Assembly (NCBI GenBank): GCA_020446815.1
Contig: JAGRDY010000017.1
Coordinates: forward strand, 1-46,736
DNA from: Paracoccaceae bacterium
GTDB taxonomy: Bacteria; Pseudomonadota; Alphaproteobacteria; Rhodobacterales; Rhodobacteraceae
Direction: 5' to 3'
DNA length: 46,736 bases
A program made the translations under genes and the position numbers. Below, piece by piece: positions 41,894 to 46,736 of this stretch (position 1 is its first letter; every line of letters begins with the position of its first letter). The notes below the pieces were generated by a model. The model was not told the DNA's origin. It did no database searches and saw only the letters and a program-made list of their open reading frames with translations.

Positions 41894-43187
41894 TTATTCC
41901 GGCTGGGGCCGCGCGATCGTGGCGCACGGCGAAATCGCCCGGCCCGAACGCATGTCGGCACTTGATAGCCTGCTGTCCGACGCCATGGTTCCGGCCATCG
42001 GCATGTTGCGCAGCTATGGCGATGCGGCGTTGAATTCGGCCGGCCGCGTCATCGACATGACCCGGCTCGACCGGATGCTGTCCTTCGACCCCGCAACCGG
42101 CATTCTGGAAACCGAGGCGGGCACCAGGATCGGCGATATCGCCGCCGCCTTCGCGCCGCGCGGCTGGTTGCCGGCCGTGATGCCCGGCACCGGCTTTGCC
42201 ACCGTCGGCGGCTGCATCGCGCAGGATGTCCATGGCAAGAACCATCACCATGCGGGCAGCTTCTGTCAGCATGTCCTGTCGCTGACGCTGCGTCAGGCGG
42301 GCGGCGCGGTCGAGGTTTCGCCCGACAAGACGCCCGAACTTTTCCGCGCCACCGCCGGCGGGCTTGGCCAGACGGGTGTGATTGTTGCCGCGCGGCTGCG
42401 GCTGGTCCCGTGCAAGGGCGACGTGATGGTCGTCACCGAACGCCGGATCGAGGGGTGGGACGAATTTCTGGGCCGGCTCGACGCCAGCCAGGCCACCTAT
42501 ACGGTTGGCTGGCTCGATGCGACGGCCAGAGGGGCGGCGCTGGGGCGCGGCATTCTGGAAGAAGGCGAAACCGGTTCGGGGCTGATGCCCAGGAAGGTGA
42601 CGCACCGCAAAATCCCGCTCGACGCGCCGGACTTTGCGCTTTCCAAGCCCATCGTGCGGTTGTTCAACAACGCCTATTACCGCCGGGTTCCCGAAAGCGG
42701 CCGCACCGTGGTGCGCCCGATCGGCGATTTCTTCTTTCCGCTCGACAAGATACACGACTGGAACCGGCTTTACGGAAAACGCGGCTTTCATCAGTTTCAA
42801 TGCGTGGTCCCGATCGGCGCGGCGCCGGCGTTGCGCGACATGCTCGAGGCTGTCGCGCGGTCTGCCCTGGCCTCGCCTCTGGCGGTTCTCAAACGCATGG
42901 GGCCTGGGCGCTCCGGGTATCTGAGCTTTCCGATGGAGGGCTATACTCTGGCCGTCGATTTTCGCAACACCGCCGAAGCGCGCGAACTGGTGCAGCGGCT
43001 CGAGGAGATGACCGCGGCCGCGGGCGGGCGGCTCTATTTCGCCAAGGACAGCCTGGCGCGCAGCAGCGGCGTGCAAGGCATGTACGACGAACACGGCCCC
43101 TGGCGCGAGGCGGTCGAAAAGGCCGATCCTGCCGGGCATCTCGCCACCGATCTCGTGCGGCGGCTGAAATTGCGGAGCGGGTCATGA
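41874..43187 (+). CDS. DprE1-like FAD-dependent oxidase (polyprenylphosphoryl-ribose 2-oxidase type)
   Basis: The 437-residue flavoprotein is a VAO-type oxidase. Its FAD loop GGCIAQDVHGKNHHHAGSF (112-130) closely follows the diagnostic GKNHH-AGSFGNHV motif of mycobacterial DprE1. The start (GWGR) and GMLRSYGDAALN also agree. Further segments are RATAGGLGQTGVIVAARLRLVP and, at the end, FPMEGYTLAVDF and AKDSLARSSGVQGMYDE. DprE1 oxidises the 2'-OH of decaprenylphosphoryl-beta-D-ribose, the first half of its epimerisation to arabinose. AGAGG precedes the ATG at 41874. Its stop overlaps the reductase ATG. Confidence 0.88.
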   Translation: MRWKNADYSGWGRAIVAHGEIARPERMSALDSLLSDAMVPAIGMLRSYGDAALNSAGRVIDMTRLDRMLSFDPATGILETEAGTRIGDIAAAFAPRGWLPAVMPGTGFATVGGCIAQDVHGKNHHHAGSFCQHVLSLTLRQAGGAVEVSPDKTPELFRATAGGLGQTGVIVAARLRLVPCKGDVMVVTERRIEGWDEFLGRLDASQATYTVGWLDATARGAALGRGILEEGETGSGLMPRKVTHRKIPLDAPDFALSKPIVRLFNNAYYRRVPESGRTVVRPIGDFFFPLDKIHDWNRLYGKRGFHQFQCVVPIGAAPALRDMLEAVARSALASPLAVLKRMGPGRSGYLSFPMEGYTLAVDFRNTAEARELVQRLEEMTAAAGGRLYFAKDSLARSSGVQGMYDEHGPWREAVEKADPAGHLATDLVRRLKLRSGS

Positions 43188-43921
43188 ACAGCACCTGGAT
43201 CATTCTCGGCGCCACCTCTGCCATGGCACGGGCCTTTGCCCGGCGGGTTTCGGCGCAGGGCGCCGGCGTTCTGCTGGCCGGGCGCGACATGGACGATCTG
43301 GCGGCCATCGCCGCCGACTGCGCCCTGCGCGGTGCCCGTCTGGCCGAAGCGCTGACCTTCGACGCCCGCAAGCCCGAAGGTTTCGCCGTGCTGATCGACC
43401 GGATGGCGCGCGAAGAAGGCCAGTTGAACGCCGCCGTGTTCGTTGGCTCCATGCCCGAACAATCGGCCATCGACACCGACCCTTCGCTCATCGACGGGGT
43501 GGTGGACGACAGCTACAGCGGCCCTGCCCGCTTCCTGCAAATGCTCGCCCCGCTGATCGAGGCGCGCGAAAGCGGCACCATTGTCGGCGTCGGATCGGTC
43601 GCGGGCGACAGGGGGCGTATCGGAAATTATGTCTATGGCTCGGCCAAGGCGGGCTTTCACACCTATCTTTCCGGCCTGCGCAACCGGCTGACCCGTGCCG
43701 GGGGCCATGTGGTGACGGTCAAACCCGGTTTCGTCGATACCGCCATGACCTGGGGCCTGCCGGGAATGTTTCTGGTGGCCTCGCCCGATGCCGTGGCGGC
43801 CGATATCCAAAAGGCCGTCGCCAAACGCCGCAACACCATCTACACGCCGTTTTTCTGGCGCTATATCATGCTGATCATCATGCACATTCCCGAATTCATC
43901 TTCAAGAAGATGAAGGTGTGA
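43184..43921 (+). CDS. DprE2-like short-chain reductase
   Basis: The 245-residue SDR enzyme has a nucleotide loop WIILGATSAMARAFARR with Ser-Ala in place of the usual Gly (seen in DprE2 too), Asn at LNAAVFVGS, catalytic Ser138, Tyr151 and Lys155 (YGSAK), and a basic/hydrophobic C-terminal tail (RYIMLIIMHIPEFIFKKMKV) that could attach it to the membrane. DprE2 reduces the keto intermediate made by DprE1 to give polyprenylphosphoryl-arabinose. The ATG overlaps the oxidase stop (ATGA), so both are coupled. It is convergent with the HAD-UbiA fusion 23 bases away. Confidence 0.88.
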   Translation: MNSTWIILGATSAMARAFARRVSAQGAGVLLAGRDMDDLAAIAADCALRGARLAEALTFDARKPEGFAVLIDRMAREEGQLNAAVFVGSMPEQSAIDTDPSLIDGVVDDSYSGPARFLQMLAPLIEARESGTIVGVGSVAGDRGRIGNYVYGSAKAGFHTYLSGLRNRLTRAGGHVVTVKPGFVDTAMTWGLPGMFLVASPDAVAADIQKAVAKRRNTIYTPFFWRYIMLIIMHIPEFIFKKMKV

Positions 43922-43944
43922 CCGTTTCCATCCGCGCCCGGGCG

Positions 43945-45378
43945 TCAGCCGCCGAACCACTGTGACCAGAGCCCGGCCGCCCAGAACATCAGGCTGAGGG
44001 TGATCATCAACAGCCCGATACCGAATTTGTCGCGCATGGCGAAAACGATCGGGTCGTAATCCTGTTTGCCGAACCAGCCCAGCATCACCATCCGCACCAG
44101 CCAAAGCGCCATCGGCACCATTGCAACCCACAGGATCCAGGTGGTCGGGTATAGCTCGCGCCCCTGATCGCTGATCGAGTAAAGAAAGAAGATCAGCAAC
44201 GCGCCAACCGTCCCCAGACCGGCAACGTTGAGCAGATCGCCCCGGTCGCCGCGCCCGTAGCCCCGCCCCGGCAGCCGGTCGTCATTGGTGGCCAGAGTCA
44301 GTTCGGTCAGCCGTTTGACGCATCCCAGCGTGATGAAGATCGGAAAGATGAAGATCAGCATGTAGATCGAAACCGAAACCGCGCCCGCCGCCGCACCGGC
44401 AATCACCCGTATCGTGTAAAGCGACGCCAGCATCGCCACATCGACCCAGCGCATCCGTTTGAGCTTGAGCGAATAGGCCAGTGAAATCGCCATATAAAGG
44501 ACGATCACCCCGAAAAACGCCCAGTTGAGCGCGATTGCCAGGCCAAGCGCCAGGAGCGCCAGCCCGCCAAAGGCCGCCATGCCGGCCACTATCGGCACCT
44601 CGCCGCTGGCAAAGGGTCGGCGGCACTTGGTCGGGTGCAGCCGGTCCGCTTCCAGATCGAGCAGATCGTTGACGATGTAAATCGACGAGGCCGCCGCCGA
44701 AAACGCCACGATCCCCAGCAAAATCGGCAACAGCGTCTCAAGATCGAAGCGATGCGCGGCAATCATCGCCAGCAACAATAGAACGTTCTTGACCCACTGA
44801 TGCGGGCGCATCGCCTTGACGAGCCCTTGCAGCTTCCAGCCGCCAGGAAACTCGACGATGTTCTGCCCCCGTGCCGCCAACGCCCGGGCCGAAGGCACAT
44901 ACCCCACCACCAGCGCGTTTTCCGCATGTTCCCATACCGCCAGATCCGCAGCCGAATCGCCGGCATAGTCGAAGCCCTGATCCCCGTATGCCGCCACCAG
45001 AGCATCGGCCTTTGCCTTGCCCTTCAGGTTGACGCGCGCATCCGAGGCAAAAACCGTGCCGGAAAGTCCGTATTCCTCGGCCAGCGGTTCGACCAGGCTG
45101 CGGTCGGATGCAGAGGCCAGAACCACCTCGCGCCCGGCCATGCGGCTGCGCAGCGCGAGATCGGCGATTTCGGGGTTGACCGGCAACAGGCCGGTGCGAA
45201 CCGGCGCGATTTGCGCCAGATCCGCTTTCAGCCGTTCGGGGTGACGGAAGTTGCGCAGCAGCGTGCGCATGGTCGCCCATGGGTCCCGGCCCAGCCCGGC
45301 CCAGAAACATTCAAACAGCATATCGGTCTTGAGAAAGGTTCCATCTACGTCGAGGACGAGCGGCTTTACGTCGGTCAT
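43945..45378 (-). CDS. HAD phosphatase-UbiA prenyltransferase fusion (DPPR synthase-like)
   Basis: The 477-residue protein joins two activities. Residues 1-180 form a HAD phosphatase domain with DVDGT (10-14) and a DYAGDSAAD (137-145) acidic loop. Residues 190-477 form a UbiA membrane prenyltransferase with RPHQWVKN (191-198), the prenyl-binding NDLLDLEADR (237-246), and YSLKLKRMRWVD. UbiA proteins of this branch (mycobacterial Rv3806c, NoeC) transfer phosphoribose from PRPP to decaprenyl phosphate, and the phosphatase (NoeH-type) removes the 5-phosphate. The fusion thus could perform both early steps of polyprenylphosphoryl-ribose synthesis. It starts 10 bases after the lytic transglycosylase stop. 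Confidence 0.87.
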   Translation of the reverse strand: MTDVKPLVLDVDGTFLKTDMLFECFWAGLGRDPWATMRTLLRNFRHPERLKADLAQIAPVRTGLLPVNPEIADLALRSRMAGREVVLASASDRSLVEPLAEEYGLSGTVFASDARVNLKGKAKADALVAAYGDQGFDYAGDSAADLAVWEHAENALVVGYVPSARALAARGQNIVEFPGGWKLQGLVKAMRPHQWVKNVLLLLAMIAAHRFDLETLLPILLGIVAFSAAASSIYIVNDLLDLEADRLHPTKCRRPFASGEVPIVAGMAAFGGLALLALGLAIALNWAFFGVIVLYMAISLAYSLKLKRMRWVDVAMLASLYTIRVIAGAAAGAVSVSIYMLIFIFPIFITLGCVKRLTELTLATNDDRLPGRGYGRGDRGDLLNVAGLGTVGALLIFFLYSISDQGRELYPTTWILWVAMVPMALWLVRMVMLGWFGKQDYDPIVFAMRDKFGIGLLMITLSLMFWAAGLWSQWFGG

Positions 45379-45388
45379 GACAGAGAAC

Positions 45389-46252
45389 TTATCCTTTCAC
45401 CGCGAACACACAGCCATCCGTCGTCAACTCTGGCGGCGTCACGCATAGCCCGCGCGCCACCGCCCAGGCCGCCAGCACCTTTGGCACATAGGCGCGCGTC
45501 TCGGCAAAGGGCGGCACGCCGGCATTCGCCCTGACCGCGTTCTCGCCCGCATTATAGGCGGCCAGAACCATCACCGGATCGCGGTTGAATTCCTTCATCA
45601 ACCAGTCCAGATATGCAACCCCGCCCTTGATGTTCTGAACCGGATCGACACTGTCGCTTACCCCGAACCGTTCGGCGGTGGCCGGGATGAGCTGCATCAG
45701 CCCCACCGCGCCGGCGGGTGATTTCGCATCCATGCGCCCCGCGCTTTCGATGCCGATGATCGCCAGAACAAGTGCCGGCGATACTTCGGTGCCGATCGTC
45801 GCCTTCATGATTTCCGTGCCATGCGCATCGGCGATATCCTGAAGGTGCTGCAATCTCGGTGCCGCAATACCCCCCCCGCCGGGCGCCCGGTTGAGTGCGG
45901 CCAGCGCCGATGAAAACCGGCCGGCATTGTCGCCGAGCGCCGGGGAAATCTGGTTCCAGTACCAATCATATTGTCCGTCGCCCGCCTGGCCCTCCGGCAC
46001 CAGCCCCGGTGCGACGCCGCCACGCGGAATGGGATGTTCCGGCGGCGGCAGCGACGCGGCAAGCCGCCGCCTTTGTTCTTCGGGGTCGATCTGCACCGTG
46101 ATGAATTTCTGCCCGGGAACGTGTGCGGTGCCGACGCGCTTGAAGGTGAAATCCGGATAGGGTTCGCGTGCTTGCTCTGCCATCGCCGGAACCGCCGTCA
46201 GCATTGCGGCAAGTGCCATCGACCCTGCCAATCTGTTTGTCTTACCCGCCAT
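45389..46252 (-). CDS. Lytic transglycosylase (SLT family)
   Basis: The 287-residue secreted enzyme cleaves peptidoglycan. It has a signal peptide ending near AMA (residue 25), a Pro-rich middle and an SLT/goose-lysozyme-like domain. The catalytic Glu169 is in IGIESAGRMDAKSPAGAVGLMQLIPATAERFGV, and the NIKGGVAYLDWLMKEF and VLAAYNAGENAV motifs follow. A short Cys-containing tail ends the protein. It is transcribed in the same direction as the downstream HAD-UbiA fusion with only 10 bases between. Confidence 0.93.
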   Translation of the reverse strand: MAGKTNRLAGSMALAAMLTAVPAMAEQAREPYPDFTFKRVGTAHVPGQKFITVQIDPEEQRRRLAASLPPPEHPIPRGGVAPGLVPEGQAGDGQYDWYWNQISPALGDNAGRFSSALAALNRAPGGGGIAAPRLQHLQDIADAHGTEIMKATIGTEVSPALVLAIIGIESAGRMDAKSPAGAVGLMQLIPATAERFGVSDSVDPVQNIKGGVAYLDWLMKEFNRDPVMVLAAYNAGENAVRANAGVPPFAETRAYVPKVLAAWAVARGLCVTPPELTTDGCVFAVKG

Positions 46253-46594
46253 TTCGGCACCTGACTTTGCTTGCCTTCATGTTGTCCCAGAAAGATGATC
46301 ACAGGGCCAGCAGTTCGACGTCCGTACACATGAAATCGATTCGGATTCGGCCTTTTGGCAACAGGGATTCAGCTATCCATTTCGTCAAAAATCTATTTTC
46401 TCAATATATATCAGGCAATTAGGAATTTTTCGAAAATTGCCCCCAACTTCAAAATGTACGATACTCGCCCAACTCCTGCCATGTTTGCGCGGCCAACTAG
46501 GGACATGCCGCGACGGATACGGGATATGGCGAGGACCCGCCCGGAGGACACGCTGCGGATAGTGTAACGGGCGACCTTAACTGGAGAAAATGAC
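46253..46594. other. AT-rich gap before the Flp pilin gene
   Basis: These 342 bases separate the lytic transglycosylase from the pilin gene. The part 46375-46450 is clearly AT-rich, with AATTTTTCGAAAATT (46424-46438) forming a short dyad. It is the likely control region of the pilin gene, but no defined boxes can be named. No protein-like frame was found. Confidence 0.5.
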
Positions 46595-46736
46595 ATGAAA
46601 CTGTTCAAAATCGCGAAGAAGTTCAACAACGACGAAGACGGTGCTGTGACCGTTGACTGGGTCGTGCTGACCGCTGCCGTTGTCGGCCTGGGCATTGCCG
46701 CCCTTGCCGCCGTCAAGAAGGGCACCGGCTCGCTGA
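46595..46736 (+). CDS. Flp-type pilin (partial, runs off the right edge)
   Basis: Forty-seven codons are present. The start MKLFKIAKKFNNDEDG is followed by AVTVDWVVLTAAVVGLGIAA, matching the Flp/Fap pilin pattern. A basic leader ends in Gly, where prepilin peptidase cuts, then a hydrophobic helix with an acidic residue at position +5 (Asp instead of the usual Glu) and an aromatic at +6. Asp-Trp is usual in Rhodobacterales copies. CTGGAGAAAATGAC precedes the ATG. The gene is the major subunit of a Flp/Tad pilus; the Tad assembly genes are not in the window. Confidence 0.85.
   Translation, partial: MKLFKIAKKFNNDEDGAVTVDWVVLTAAVVGLGIAALAAVKKGTGSL

Noticed and set aside
43922-43944. GC-rich dyad between the convergent SDR and UbiA genes as a terminator
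   Set aside because: Only a GCCCGGGC core of 8 bases can pair and there is no T-tract on either strand.

Overview
The window looks like chromosomal DNA of a Rhodobacterales alphaproteobacterium (Rhodobacteraceae). It is GC-rich. It carries the late part of a dcw cell-wall/division cluster running into lpxC, bamD and recN. It also carries an aa3 cytochrome oxidase block in the order ctaC-ctaB-small ORF-ctaG-ctaE-surf1, followed by thrC and an M16 peptidase, and a Flp-type pilin gene at the right edge. No rRNA, tRNA or CRISPR array was seen. Many starts look like GTG or TTG and many genes overlap by a few bases. All function calls come from reading motifs; no database search was possible.

Region 1 (1-7095, accessory). 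The left edge is the end of an IS66-type insertion sequence. After a set of TTCCCTG/CAGGGAA inverted repeats comes a copper-related island on the + strand: an SRPBCC protein, the C-terminal remnant of a multicopper oxidase, a Met/Gly-rich mini membrane protein, a DUF302 protein, a TVP38/VTT membrane protein, an APC permease, a P1B copper ATPase and a DUF411 protein. A MerR/CueR-type promoter with a 19-bp spacer sits exactly at the permease/ATPase junction.

Region 2 (7096-13095). A ClC anion channel/transporter, an uncharacterised membrane-anchored protein, a D-lactate/glycolate-type FAD oxidase, an NTF2-like protein and recN.

Region 3 (11416-23148, - strand). Read in transcription order: a DNA methyltransferase with a nuclease-like tail, murB, ddl, ftsQ, ftsA, ftsZ, lpxC, bamD, recN. 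The methyltransferase occupies the place upstream of murB where murC is commonly found in relatives, and its middle part has a different base composition.

Region 4 (23428-36233). apt; a second FAD-linked oxidase; a RimJ-type acetyltransferase; an M16 peptidase, thrC and surf1; the cytochrome oxidase genes; then on the + strand tldD and dprA. Short GC-rich tandem repeats lie in three intergenic gaps, and an 11-bp repeat family is shared by two of them.

Region 5 (36301-46736). topA, preceded by a 21-bp AT-rich palindrome overlapping a TTAA-N7-TTAA (CtrA-like) motif; a two-subunit 3-oxoacid CoA-transferase; a small GNAT; then the most interesting set. This is a YbhN-like membrane protein, a DprE1-like oxidase and a DprE2-like reductase in one overlapping operon, facing a HAD-UbiA fusion that is preceded by a lytic transglycosylase. 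Together these match the enzymes that make polyprenyl-phosphate-D-arabinofuranose in mycobacteria and the noeCHOP genes of Azorhizobium. No arabinosyltransferase is visible, so the acceptor is unknown. The window ends inside a Flp pilin gene.
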